Counted from the stretch's first letter, positions 1-8,752 are shown. The stretch is 32,274 bases of DNA from Gemmataceae bacterium (GCA_009692065.1 SHZY01000061.1:1-32274); one strand, 5' to 3'. Program-made: numbers and translations. The notes: a model not told the origin generated them from the letters alone.

Positions 1-52
1 TGGTGGCGATCCACAGCCCTTGCTCTTCGCGTTTTCGTTTGCCCAGAGCCAT
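1..52 (-). CDS. Transposase, N-terminal 17 codons only (runs off the window)
   Basis: An ATG at 52-50 (minus) opens a frame running off the left edge; it reads MALGKRKREEQGLWIAT. An AAGGAG ribosome-binding site lies about 7 bases upstream (near 58-63), which fixes the start. The basic start followed by a tryptophan and IAT resembles the first residues of DDE transposases common in Planctomycetes (IS1182/IS5-like), which I recognise only by resemblance. It is next to a decayed IS30 element, so this corner is an insertion-sequence cluster. With 17 residues the family cannot be settled. Confidence 0.45.
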   Translation of the reverse strand, partial: MALGKRKREEQGLWIAT

Positions 53-86
53 CGTGACTCCTTGGTCTTCGGTACGTTGATATCCC

Positions 87-1185
87 CAACATCTGGGCAA
101 CAGCATACCATGCCTGTCAAGAGGCGTTTTTCAACGGGCTGCTAGCCGTGGTCCGAGAACCTCGGCGGGAGTTCGGTAGTCGAGACACTTGCGCGGACGG
201 TTGTTCAGGAGATCCTGGGTTTGGTGTAGTTCGAACCGACGCACCGTTTTGAAGTCGGTCCCCTTGGGGAAAAACTGACGCAGTAGGCCGTTGGTTGTTC
301 TCCACGGTGCCGCGTTGCCAAGCAGCATACGGCTCGGCGAAATAGTTGTCCAGGTTCAAGCACTCGGCAAGTTCTTCGTGGCCGGCGAACTCCTTGTCAT
401 TGTCGAGCGTCATGGTGCGGCGCAGTTTTTCAGGGAGATCGGCGAGGGAAACACGCATGGCCGCATTGATCGTGTCCGCCTTGAGGTCGCGAACTTTCTC
501 GACCAGGGTGTAGCGTGAACGACGGTCGACCAACGTGAGCACGCCGCCTTTGCGTCCCCGGCTGACCACGGTGTCGCCTTCCCAATCGCCGAAACGCAGA
601 CGCTGGTTGGCGGCGGCAGGGCGGTCGCCGATCGCCACCGGATCGACGATTTTCCAGCGTTTTTCCGGCTCGGCACGCTTGCGGCCGCCGTGGCGCAGAA
701 ACTGCTCCCAGTGGTCGCGCTAGGGATCAGCGTCGATCCAGGCGTAGATGGTTTGGTGCGAGACATGCCGCTGCGGGTCGTCGGGAAAGTCGCGACGCAG
801 ACGACCGGTGATCTGCTCAGGAGACCAATAGTGCGTCAGACCTTGGCGCACGTACTCATTGATGTCGGGACATTCCATTTTGGCCGTCAGCGGGCGTTCC
901 CGGCGGCGAGTTTCGGCCTGGCGTTGGGCAGCGACGGCGGAGTAGGAGTCGCCGGTCGGATTGCGGCGCAGCTCGCGACTGATGGTGCTGCGGTCACGTC
1001 CGAGGCAACGAGCGATCTCGGCCTGGTTTTTGCTTTGGGCTTTCAAGACGCATAGACGTTCTCTCTCCGCTGCGGCAAGCTAGTGGGCCATCGCTGGGAC
1101 TCCGTTCGGTTGGGGTTCTTCCTGAACACGCCCCTATCGAACCTCCCAGCGATATTTCACTCAAGATCAGTTAGCCGAGGTGTTG
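87..1185 (-). mobile_element. Decayed IS30-family insertion sequence
   Basis: The element consists of one IS30-type transposase gene (broken, see 131-1091) between imperfect terminal inverted repeats. Reading inward, the left end at 87-98 (CAACATCTGGGC) and the right end on the minus strand at 1185-1174 (CAACACCTCGGC) agree at 10 of 12 positions. The resulting length of about 1.1 kb is normal for IS30. The exact ends and any target duplication are uncertain. The transposase cannot be made in one piece, so the copy is probably immobile unless helped in trans. Confidence 0.55.
131..1091 (-). pseudogene. IS30-family transposase, broken by two TAG codons and a frameshift
   Basis: DDE transposase of the IS30 family, about 320 codons if repaired. 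The ATG at 1091-1089 is followed after three codons by TAG (1082-1080). The same frame continues with LAAAERERLCVLKAQSKNQ, the helix-turn-helix (GRDRSTISRELRRNP) and YWSPEQITGRL, then hits a second in-frame TAG at 722-720 after HQTIYAWIDADP. It resumes in the same frame with RDHWEQFLRHGG and the first catalytic Asp (FGDWEGDTVV). The second Asp lies in TLDNDKEFAGH, where most relatives have Gly instead of the second Asp shown here. One extra base near 295-296, inside the conserved GTxENTNGLLRQ motif that carries the catalytic Glu, shifts the last 65 codons (NGLLRQFFPKGTDF, LLNNRPRKCLDYRTPAEV). Three separate lesions make this a pseudogene. Confidence 0.85.
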
Positions 1186-1358
1186 CATTTGAGATTTGAA
1201 TGCGCCACATATAACCGGACAGTAGTGATGCTGAGTACTTATTTGTGGGGGCCGTTGTCAGCAAGAATCCGACTCCTACAACGAACCAGAAAGAAATATG
1301 CTTGAGCCGCTTGGCGCAATGCCGGCGCTAAACGACAAGCTGCGAACCGAGGTGCCAC

Positions 1359-2606
1359 ATGAGCGAAATGGCAAATAATGGCCCCGCGACCACGTCTCCA
1401 GGATCGCTCAGCGAGCGCGTGCGCTCGCTGCGCCTGACGGAGACTAGCGAATCTACGCGCGGCGCGCTCTGGTGGCTGCCCTGGGCGTTGTGCATCGTGC
1501 TCCTCGGTACGGCCGGCTTCCTTGCCCTGGAGGCCTTTGCGCCGATCGATGATGACCTGCTCAAGAAGCTGGCCGAGGAGCGTGGCTTGAACCTCGGCAA
1601 AGGCGCGGCGCCTGGTTCCGAGAAGGTCGCCGTGCCCGGCATGGCCGACGCTAACCTGAGCGTTTCGGACATCAAGCTCGAATCGAAGGGTTACATCGTG
1701 CCGATTCGGCTGGTCCAGGTCAGCCCGAAGATTTCCGGAACCGTCGTCAAGCTCAACATCGAGGAGGGCAAGTTCGTCGAGAAGGGATTCGTCTTGGCCG
1801 TGCTGGAGGATGTCGAGTATCGTTCCGATTATCAACGCGCGCTTGGTACGATGCGGGCCGCCGAGGCGCGGATTAACGAACTGGAGAAGTACCGCCAGGA
1901 CGAAATCGATCAAGCCAAGGCAGAGCTGGACGATGCCAGCGCGCAATACGAGCAGACTTCGTCCAAATACACGCGTACCGTTTCGCTCAAGCAGCGCGGG
2001 GCGGTGTCGCCGGAGGATTTCGAATCCGCGGAAGGGGGCTACCTGTCGATGCAGTCGCGCGTCAAACGCTTGCAGCTTGCCCACAAGATGATGCAAAAGG
2101 GGCCGCGCGACGCCAAGATCGCGGCGATGAAGGCCGAGCATCAACAAGCCATGGCCGACCTGAAAAAAGCCAAGTGGAAGCTGGGCAATACCCGCGTCGA
2201 GGCGCCGGTCGCCGGCATCATTTTGAGCAAGAAGGCGGAGGAAGGCAACCTCGTGAATCCGTCGGCGTTCTCCAGCGGTCTGGCAGCGAGTCTGTGCGAG
2301 ATGGCGAACCTCTACGAGATGGAAGTCGATCTGGCGATTGCCGAGCGCGACATTGCCAAGGTGTTCAAGGACCAGGAGTGCCGCATCCGGGCCGAGGCGT
2401 TTCCGGACCGCTTTTACGCGGGTCATGTGTCGCGCATCATGCCGATGGGAGATCAGGGCAAGAGCTCGGTGCCGGTGCGGGTGTTGATCAAGTTCCCTGC
2501 CCTTGACGTACGCGGGCAGCCGTTGCCGATGGAGAAGCAAGCCGAGTTTTTACGTCCCCAGATGGGGGCGATTGTGACGTTTTTGAATCGCAAGGTTGGG
2601 AATTAA
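1359..2606 (+). CDS. HlyD-type membrane fusion protein of an ABC exporter
   Basis: Periplasmic adaptor (415 aa) that would link the ABC pump encoded by the next three genes to the cell envelope. A cytoplasmic Ser/Thr-rich N-terminus is followed by one membrane segment at about residues 38-58. Then comes a lipoyl/biotinyl-like half (VSPKISGTVVKLNIEEGKFVEKG region, about 119-150), a long charged coiled coil (about 155-270), the second lipoyl half (NTRVEAPVAGIILSKKAEEGN) and a beta-barrel region. The start at 1359 has a GAGGTG ribosome-binding site 6-7 bases upstream. The arrangement adaptor-ATPase-permease resembles the cyanobacterial DevBCA and MacAB pumps; the exported substrate cannot be told. 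A long open frame on the opposite strand here is a shadow. Confidence 0.9.
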   Translation: MSEMANNGPATTSPGSLSERVRSLRLTETSESTRGALWWLPWALCIVLLGTAGFLALEAFAPIDDDLLKKLAEERGLNLGKGAAPGSEKVAVPGMADANLSVSDIKLESKGYIVPIRLVQVSPKISGTVVKLNIEEGKFVEKGFVLAVLEDVEYRSDYQRALGTMRAAEARINELEKYRQDEIDQAKAELDDASAQYEQTSSKYTRTVSLKQRGAVSPEDFESAEGGYLSMQSRVKRLQLAHKMMQKGPRDAKIAAMKAEHQQAMADLKKAKWKLGNTRVEAPVAGIILSKKAEEGNLVNPSAFSSGLAASLCEMANLYEMEVDLAIAERDIAKVFKDQECRIRAEAFPDRFYAGHVSRIMPMGDQGKSSVPVRVLIKFPALDVRGQPLPMEKQAEFLRPQMGAIVTFLNRKVGN

Positions 2607-2681
2607 CCAGGCCCGCACGTACGCGAGCGGGGCCGCTGCCCCGTCGCTGGCGCTCCGGGCTAGTAGGCGAAAGGCGTTTTC

Positions 2682-3440
2682 ATGGCGGCCCCCATCCTAA
2701 ATCTCCACAACATCACCAAATCCTTCACGCGCGGCGGCGAGGAGATTACGGTGCTGCGCAATCTAAACCTTCAGGTTGCGGAAGGCGAGTTCCTGGGCAT
2801 CATGGGGCCGTCGGGGTCCGGCAAGACGACGATGCTCAACCTGATCGCCGGTCTCGACAAGCCCAATCGCGGCGAGGTCTGGATCGGCGGGCAGTGCGTG
2901 TCGACCATGAGCGAGTCCCAGCTTGCCTCGTGGCGGACGCGCAGCATTGGCTTCATCTTCCAGTTCTACCATCTGCTGCCGGTGCTTACCGCGTACGAGA
3001 ATGTCGAGCTACCGCTGCTGCTATTGCCCCTCAGCTCGGCGAAACGCCGCCAGCAGGTGTTGAACGTCCTTGATCTGGTCGGCCTGACGGATCGAATGCA
3101 TCATCGGCCCGGCCAACTCTCGGGCGGACAGCAGCAACGCGTCGGCATCGCGCGGGCGATTGTGACCGATCCGACCCTCATCGTTGCGGACGAGCCGACC
3201 GGCGATCTCGACGCGCGCTCGGCCGTCGAAATCTTGAACCTGATGGGCGAATTGCAAAAGGGTTTGAACAAAACGATCTTGCTGGTGACGCACGACCCGC
3301 GCGCTGCCGAGCGAGCGCAGCGCATCGTCCACCTTGAGAAGGGGCAACTGCTGGAATCGGCCGAGATGGAAGCGGCGGGGCTGCTAAATGATGGAGCAGG
3401 GAGCAACGCGATTCAGGCCTCGGAGCCGCGCACGAAGTAA
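2682..3440 (+). CDS. ABC transporter ATPase, MacB/LolD type
   Basis: Cytoplasmic ATPase of 252 aa, driving the two permeases downstream. Walker A GPSGSGKTT is at residues 42-50, the Q-loop Gln at about 94, the signature LSGGQQQR at 146-153, Walker B LIVADEPT at 166-173 and the switch His at 204. All catalytic residues are present. FIFQFYHLLPVLTAYENVELP is typical of the LolD/MacB/DevA group, which powers mechanotransmission rather than classic import. It lies 75 bases after the adaptor gene and 17 before the first permease, so it is in the same operon. The short acidic C-terminal tail after residue 225 is probably unstructured. Confidence 0.95.
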   Translation: MAAPILNLHNITKSFTRGGEEITVLRNLNLQVAEGEFLGIMGPSGSGKTTMLNLIAGLDKPNRGEVWIGGQCVSTMSESQLASWRTRSIGFIFQFYHLLPVLTAYENVELPLLLLPLSSAKRRQQVLNVLDLVGLTDRMHHRPGQLSGGQQQRVGIARAIVTDPTLIVADEPTGDLDARSAVEILNLMGELQKGLNKTILLVTHDPRAAERAQRIVHLEKGQLLESAEMEAAGLLNDGAGSNAIQASEPRTK

Positions 3441-3457
3441 GCGACAAGGGAGAATGC

Positions 3458-4816
3458 ATGTTCACACGCATCTACGCGCAAATTGCCGGCGACTACGTCA
3501 ACCTTGCCGCCACCATCATTGGCCTGCTGGCGATCGTGGCGGGCGCCGCGTACATTCTCTCGAATCCGCGGCTATTCTTGCTTGGTCTCAAAAACCTGCG
3601 ACGCAACCTGCTGCGCACCACCCTTACCAGCGCGGCGATTGGCGTTCTCGCCTTTGTGATCACCATGATCTGGACGATCATTTATTTCATCGATCTGATC
3701 CAGGTCGAGCGCTCCAAGGATTTCAAGATCATCGTCACTTACAAGTGGTCGGTCCCCAGCCAGATTCCGATGACGCACGCAGACTACCTCAATCCCTCTT
3801 CGCCCAAGTTTCTGCCGGAGTTGGTGGATGCCAACGGTAAAAAACTCTACGGCCCCAACGATTTCATGACTTGGTCGTTCTACGGCGGCACGACCGATCC
3901 GAACAAGGTCGCGCCTGATACGCTGGTCTTCTTCTTCGTCATGCATCCGGAGCAGATCATTCCGATGATGGACGACCTGGGCGACCTCGATCCGAAGCTG
4001 GTCAAAGCAATGCAGGAGAACCCGCAGGCCTGCTTGCTGGGCGCGGACAAGCTGAAGTCGCTCAACAAACGCGTCGGCGATCGCTTCAAGCTGACCAGCG
4101 TCAACTACAAGGGAATCGATCTGGAATTCGAGATCGTCGGTGCGCTGCCCGATGGCCGATACAACGCCAGCGCCATCATGCGGATGGATTACTTTAACAA
4201 CGCGTTTGACCTGTACAAGCGGAACAATAACCGCGAACACACGCTTGCCCACAAACGGCTCAACCTGATCTGGATCCGCGTCGGCGATCGGGACATGTTC
4301 GACAAGATCGGCGGCATCGTCGAGGAATCGCCACAGTTCGCGCCGTTTCTAGTGAAAGTGGAGACCGCGTCGTCGCTTATTGGCTCGTTCCTGGAAGCCT
4401 ACCGTATGATCATCTGGGCCATGAAGTGGGTGTTGGTCCCCGGTATGCTCTTGATCATGTCGCTGGTGATGGCCAACGCGATCAGCATCACCGTGCGCGA
4501 ACGCCGCAGCGAGATGGCGGTCATGAAGGTGCTGGGGTACAGCCCCAATCAGGTATTTCTGTTGATTCTGGGCGAAGCGATCTTCGTCGGCGCGATTGCC
4601 GGGCTCTTGGCGGCCGGGGCGACGTATGCCTTCTTCAATCTAAAATGGGGCGGCATCCCATTCCGCATCGGCTTCTTCCCGGTGTTCCGCATTCCGGAGG
4701 CGGCATTGATGTGGGGCCTGGCGATAGGCACGATCACCGCCTTTGTGGGGAGCGCACTCCCTGCATGGACGGCGCGCTCGGTCAAGGTTTCGGAGGTATT
4801 TTCGAAGGTGGCGTGA
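3458..4816 (+). CDS. FtsX/MacB-family ABC permease, first of two
   Basis: Inner-membrane permease of 452 aa. Hydrophobic segments lie at about residues 15-37 and 50-75, followed by a large extracytoplasmic domain (about 85-315). The C-terminal FtsX-type core follows, with three segments at about 322-347, 368-400 and 415-442. The conserved cytoplasmic loop ITVRERRSEMAVMKVLGYSPNQV is the FtsX hallmark. An AGGGAGA ribosome-binding site precedes the ATG. It follows the ATPase by 17 bases. The extra N-terminal hydrophobic segment before the usual four is shared with the next gene, so the two permeases probably arose by duplication and form a heterodimer. Confidence 0.92.
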   Translation: MFTRIYAQIAGDYVNLAATIIGLLAIVAGAAYILSNPRLFLLGLKNLRRNLLRTTLTSAAIGVLAFVITMIWTIIYFIDLIQVERSKDFKIIVTYKWSVPSQIPMTHADYLNPSSPKFLPELVDANGKKLYGPNDFMTWSFYGGTTDPNKVAPDTLVFFFVMHPEQIIPMMDDLGDLDPKLVKAMQENPQACLLGADKLKSLNKRVGDRFKLTSVNYKGIDLEFEIVGALPDGRYNASAIMRMDYFNNAFDLYKRNNNREHTLAHKRLNLIWIRVGDRDMFDKIGGIVEESPQFAPFLVKVETASSLIGSFLEAYRMIIWAMKWVLVPGMLLIMSLVMANAISITVRERRSEMAVMKVLGYSPNQVFLLILGEAIFVGAIAGLLAAGATYAFFNLKWGGIPFRIGFFPVFRIPEAALMWGLAIGTITAFVGSALPAWTARSVKVSEVFSKVA

Positions 4817-4823
4817 TGTCATA

Positions 4824-4876
4824 TAGCCCGCCGTTTACGGCGGGTTCGCAGCGGACCCGCCGTAAACGGCGGGCTA
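4824..4876. repeat. Inverted repeat, 22-bp perfect arms, between the two permease genes
   Basis: Left arm 4824-4845 and right arm 4855-4876 are exact reverse complements with a 9-base loop. Each arm is itself nearly palindromic around CCCGCCGTTTACGGCGGG, so cruciform and double-hairpin forms are both possible. A close relative with CCATTTATGG in place of CCGTTTACGG is at 24550-24613. No T-run follows, so it is not an ordinary intrinsic terminator. Confidence 0.9.
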
Positions 4877-4879
4877 ACT

Positions 4880-6235
4880 ATGAACACCTTCCGCAACCCG
4901 TATCTGAACTGGCTCGCTGAGCACCCCGTCCTGGCGGCGTTCGTGCTACTCGGCATCGCGGGCCTGTTCCTGACGATCCTGCCGATCCTCTTGTACCTGA
5001 CGCCGATCCGCAAGGTGCCGCTGCGCTACAATCTTCGCAATCTACAGAATCGCTGGAAGACGACGCTCGTCACCGCGCTTGCCTTCACCGCGGTCACCGG
5101 GTTGCTCACCTTCATGCTCTCGTTCGTCAAAGGCATGGATCGCTTGATTGCCAGCAGCGGCGATCCGGGAAACGTCATGGTCATGTCCGATGGCGCCGTT
5201 GACGAGGCGTTCAGCAATCTTCCCGCCTTCAGCGTCAAACTGCTGCCCAAGGATTTGCAGGACGAAATCGTGCTCGCTTCTCAGGAAGTTTACGTCGTCG
5301 TGATGTACATGATTCCCGACCCCGTTCCCGGCGGCCGCACGCGCCGTTTTGTGCAACTGCGCGGCCTCGACGACATGAAAGTCGCCGCGGAAATCCATGG
5401 CGTCAAGCTTGGCCGCGGCGACTGGCCCAGCGCCGGCGGCGTCCGTGAAGTCCAGGGAGCTGAAACCGCGCTCGAAGTCGTCATTGGCCACGGCATCGCG
5501 CGCGACCTCGCCAGCGACGTCGGCAAAGCCACCCTCGCGCCCGGCGACACGCTTGTCCTTGGCCCGCGCAAGTGGGTCATCGTCGGCGTCATGGAGGAAG
5601 GCAGCGCCTCGTTCGGCTCTGAAATCTGGACGCGTGATCGCCATGTTCAGGAGAACTTTGGCCGCGAGAATTCCTATTGCTCTTACGTGATCCGCACGGG
5701 CGGCGCGGCCAAGGCGAAGCTGGCGGTCGAATTGATCAAGAACTTCAAGAGAGAGCGCAACTTGCAAGCTGTCACCGAGCGAGACTATTACGCCAAGATG
5801 ACCGACACCAGTAAGCAATTTAGTGTCGCGAGCTACCTGGTCGCCTTCATCCTGGCGATTGGCGGCGTTCTGGGCATCATGAACACGATGTACGCCGCCA
5901 TCAGTCAGCGCAGTAAGGATATCGGCGTGCTGAGGCTGATGGGGTATCGCCGCTGGCAGATTCTCTTGTCGTTCCAATTCGAATCGATGATCATCGCGAT
6001 CCTGGGTGGCTCGATCGGTTGCATCGGCGCCTATCTGCTCTTCGACTCGACGACCGTCACGAGCATCATCAGCAGCGGGCCGGGCGGCGGCGGCAAAACC
6101 GTGGTCCTGCAACTCACCTTCGATCTCGGCGTTTTGGGCGCTGGCATCGTTTACTGTTTGTTGATGGGGGCCATCGGCGGCTTCATCCCCGCATTCAGCG
6201 CCATGCGGCTGCGGCCGTTGGAGTCCTTGAAGTGA
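4880..6235 (+). CDS. FtsX/MacB-family ABC permease, second of two
   Basis: Second inner-membrane permease (451 aa) of the exporter. It has the same plan as the gene before it: hydrophobic segments near residues 18-42 and 60-82, an extracytoplasmic domain, then three C-terminal segments. The first of these ends in GVLGIMNTMYAAISQRSKDIGVLRLMGYRRWQI, the FtsX/MacB loop motif. A Gly-rich stretch (SSGPGGGGKT) sits in the last extracytoplasmic loop. The 63-base gap from the first permease is almost filled by a perfect inverted repeat (4824-4876). This could affect translation or stability of the operon mRNA but probably does not end it, because no T-run follows. Confidence 0.92.
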   Translation: MNTFRNPYLNWLAEHPVLAAFVLLGIAGLFLTILPILLYLTPIRKVPLRYNLRNLQNRWKTTLVTALAFTAVTGLLTFMLSFVKGMDRLIASSGDPGNVMVMSDGAVDEAFSNLPAFSVKLLPKDLQDEIVLASQEVYVVVMYMIPDPVPGGRTRRFVQLRGLDDMKVAAEIHGVKLGRGDWPSAGGVREVQGAETALEVVIGHGIARDLASDVGKATLAPGDTLVLGPRKWVIVGVMEEGSASFGSEIWTRDRHVQENFGRENSYCSYVIRTGGAAKAKLAVELIKNFKRERNLQAVTERDYYAKMTDTSKQFSVASYLVAFILAIGGVLGIMNTMYAAISQRSKDIGVLRLMGYRRWQILLSFQFESMIIAILGGSIGCIGAYLLFDSTTVTSIISSGPGGGGKTVVLQLTFDLGVLGAGIVYCLLMGAIGGFIPAFSAMRLRPLESLK

Positions 6236-6241
6236 GCTTTT

Positions 6242-6391
6242 CTCCCCTCTCCCCCCGGGAGAGGGGCCGGGGGTGAGGGTCGGTGGCCTAATGTCAAACG
6301 GCGCACGCACGGCGCTGACAAGGTATGAATTGTTGCGAAGCAATGAGCCCCACACCCTCACCCCCTACCCCTCTCCCGGAGGGAGAGGGGA
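6242..6391. repeat. Two inverted copies of the CCCTCTCCC palindrome between convergent genes
   Basis: 6242-6280 reads CCCCTCTCCCCCCGGGAGAG and on into CCGGGGGTGAGGG. 6354-6391 is the same unit in the opposite orientation (ACCCTCACCCCCTACCCCTC and on). Each unit forms its own hairpin, and the two can also pair with each other. They fill the gap between the convergent second permease and the MFS gene, where they could end or stabilise both transcripts. Further copies are at 12470-12507, 14661-14703, 17731-17754 and 24165-24206. Confidence 0.85.
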
Positions 6392-6392
6392 G

Positions 6393-8633
6393 TTAATGAT
6401 GTTCACTCCCCGCACTGTCATCATTCAGCCGAATCCAGTCGCCCAGCTTGGTAATTTCCGCTCGTAGCGTCTCCGGCGACGTCGTGGCCGGCGATTCGCC
6501 GAAAACGACGCGCACGCGCGGCGAGACGCCGAGCGTGCTGTCGTCGATCGCGCCGCAGAAAACCGGCACGATTGGAGCGCCGGTCTGTTGCCACACCTCT
6601 TCCATGAGCGCTGCAACGGCGCCGGCATGCTCGGGATGCTCCATGCTGATGGCAAGCAGGTGGCCGCCCTGCAGAGTCTCGAGGGCTTCACGTTTCGCAT
6701 CGGCCCACGACAAGCTGTTGTCCGCTCCGGGTTTCACCGTGATGAGGATGGCACGCTCCGCCAGCCAGCTCAGCAGGGTGCCGTGATGGAGTGAGGTGCG
6801 ATCCTCGATCAAGATCACCTTCGTCGAGCGATCCGTGGCCGACACGAGCTGCAAGCAGCTCAACAAATTATTGCAGTTGGTGGCGAGGATGACCGGGCCT
6901 TCGGTCGGCAGGTTCTGCATGCCGACAGCCTTGAGCTGATACTTGCCCAGCGACTTGAACCAGAACAGAGTGCGCACAAAGAAGTCGGGCAGCTTGCGCC
7001 AGAGCAGGAACAAGATCGCCACTGTCATCAGAGCGGCGCCGAGGAACAGATAGCGAGGCAAGCGTTCCTTGTCGTAGATTGAATCGAGCGGCTGCCCCGT
7101 CTTGCGAATGAGCAGGTGTTCAACGCCGCGCAGCTCGTAGCTGCTGACGGTCGCCGGATCGCCGATCTGCAGCGCACCGCCGAGGACGTCGAAGAAATTG
7201 TCAGGAAAACTGACGGTGCGCTCGTCGATGAGATCGTCGTCCTCAAAGCCGATCGCCCGAAGTACTTCACGGAACCCATCCTGGTCTGCTTGCTGCTGCT
7301 TGATCTCCTCGCTGGTCTTCTTGCTTTTTGCAGTGAAGTCGATGATGGCATCCTTGGTTTCAACGGTCACTTTCTCGATCTTGCCGTGCTTGTGAGGCAC
7401 ATATTTGATGTCGGTAATCTTCCCCTCGGCCACCTTGTCTTGGACTTGGATCAGAGGAGTCAGGTTGGTGACCTGCCCGGCCTGCACGAGGAGGAAGAAA
7501 AGGATCGATGCCGCGATGGCACCGGTGACGTTGATGAAGTTGCTGGTGGCGACCAGCTCCCCCTTGCTCTTTTTCGGCGCGCGGTGCTGCAAGAGCGTGT
7601 AGAGCGGGACCATGTAGAACCCGCTGAAGAAGCCGATCATGATGAGCGTTATCACCAGCACCGCGGTATGCTGCAGGGCGATTGCCGACAGGACGAGGGC
7701 GATGGTCATGCCCATGCACCCGAACGGCACGAGGCCGAGTTCGATCTTGCCGCCGGAGAAATAACCCGCCAGCGGACTGCCCAGGCCGACACCGAGCGCG
7801 ACGGTGGCAACAATCAAGCTGGTGTACTGCTCGTTCCAGCGAGGGTTACGCGTCTCCCCGTGCATCAGCATCGACGCGCGCATGTAGGAAACCATGAAGA
7901 CGAAAAATGCGATGCCCAGCACCGCCAGGGCAAGAGGCCGAGAGCGGAACATGATCTTGAGGTTCTCAACCAGCGGCTTGAAGAGGTTCGCAGGAAACAG
8001 CCGCTCGGGGCTCGCCGCCGGCAGCCAGGCGATCATGAAGCTCGTCCCAGCGCCAATGACCGACAGGACGAGCAGCACCACCGCGATCATCGCCGGCGTG
8101 TCGCGATAGTAGTTGAACAATAGGCCGCCGGAGACCGTACCGAGAATGCTGGCCAGAAACGTCGTCGACTCGAGGATGCCGTTGCCCTGCGACAGAATGT
8201 GCGGCCGCAGGATCTCGGGCATAGCCCCATACTTCGCCGGCGCGAAGAACGCGGCATGGGTTCCCATGAGAAAAACGCACGACATCACGATCCAGCCGCC
8301 CGTGTGCGGCATGCCGCCGCTGGAGCCAAGGTAGAAACCCAGGAGCAAGAAAAGCGAGATCAGCACCTCCGAGAACTTCCACACTCGGAGCGTCACTGTC
8401 TTGGAATACCGGTCGGCAAAGTGGCCGGCGAGCGTACAGAAGATGGCCCACGGAGCATAAAACAAGATCGGCATCAACGTGATGGCCTTGGCTTCCGACA
8501 GGATGGCCGTGTGGATCGCGTAGAACATTGCCGCGACGTGAATCGCCTGGTCGTTGAACCCGGCCAGAAACTGTGCCGTGATCAAGCCGATGAAGGTGCG
8601 ATTGTTGAGGTTTTCCGCGGGCTGATAGGACAT
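6393..8633 (-). CDS. MFS transporter fused to a degenerate acyltransferase-like domain
   Basis: Protein of 746 aa from the ATG at 8633; a TTG at 8657 would add 8 residues but has no ribosome-binding site. Residues about 10-405 form an 11-12-helix major facilitator domain like the lysophospholipid transporter LplT (FNDQAIHVAAMFYAIHT, GHFADRYSKT). A soluble Lys/Glu-rich segment of about 120 residues follows, then one more helix (about 535-553). The last part (about 570-725) has the PlsC/LplT-Aas order: MQNLPTEGPVILATNCNNLL where PlsC has NHxSxxD, and ISMEHPEH where PlsC has FPEGTR. Both catalytic motifs are therefore lost. LplT-PlsC fusions recycle lysophospholipids; this one may transport or bind lipid without acylating it. 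It converges with the ABC operon and is divergent from nnrD. Confidence 0.8.
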   Translation of the reverse strand: MSYQPAENLNNRTFIGLITAQFLAGFNDQAIHVAAMFYAIHTAILSEAKAITLMPILFYAPWAIFCTLAGHFADRYSKTVTLRVWKFSEVLISLFLLLGFYLGSSGGMPHTGGWIVMSCVFLMGTHAAFFAPAKYGAMPEILRPHILSQGNGILESTTFLASILGTVSGGLLFNYYRDTPAMIAVVLLVLSVIGAGTSFMIAWLPAASPERLFPANLFKPLVENLKIMFRSRPLALAVLGIAFFVFMVSYMRASMLMHGETRNPRWNEQYTSLIVATVALGVGLGSPLAGYFSGGKIELGLVPFGCMGMTIALVLSAIALQHTAVLVITLIMIGFFSGFYMVPLYTLLQHRAPKKSKGELVATSNFINVTGAIAASILFFLLVQAGQVTNLTPLIQVQDKVAEGKITDIKYVPHKHGKIEKVTVETKDAIIDFTAKSKKTSEEIKQQQADQDGFREVLRAIGFEDDDLIDERTVSFPDNFFDVLGGALQIGDPATVSSYELRGVEHLLIRKTGQPLDSIYDKERLPRYLFLGAALMTVAILFLLWRKLPDFFVRTLFWFKSLGKYQLKAVGMQNLPTEGPVILATNCNNLLSCLQLVSATDRSTKVILIEDRTSLHHGTLLSWLAERAILITVKPGADNSLSWADAKREALETLQGGHLLAISMEHPEHAGAVAALMEEVWQQTGAPIVPVFCGAIDDSTLGVSPRVRVVFGESPATTSPETLRAEITKLGDWIRLNDDSAGSEHH

Positions 8634-8700
8634 GGCGTGGATCCAACCACTGAACAAGGGACGCGGCAGGGACTATACGAATTGTATAAGCGCGGCCCGG

Positions 8701-8752
8701 TTTGTTTAGCGTTCGCGTGTCGCCTTGCGAGCGCAAAGCCGCAAGCGGCGAA
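8701..8752 (-). repeat. GCTAAAC-type palindromic repeat between divergent genes
   Basis: On the minus strand this reads CCGCTTGCGGCTTTGCGCTC followed by GCAAGGCG and, 9-10 bases later, CGCTAAAC. The same order (CCGCTTGCGGC, CGCAAGGCG, GCTAAAC) occurs on the plus strand at 28719-28766. It lies in the only intergenic space between the divergent MFS gene and nnrD, so any promoters of both genes overlap it. Confidence 0.7.

Noticed and set aside
1239..2540. 433-codon open frame on the minus strand
   Set aside because: It is antisense to the membrane fusion protein gene, is rich in His/Arg/Leu as shadow frames of high-GC genes are, and starts in a repeat-derived stretch.
5042..6361. 439-codon open frame on the minus strand
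   Set aside because: Antisense to the second permease; its N-terminus translates a palindromic repeat (LTPGPSPGGRGE) and its composition is not protein-like.
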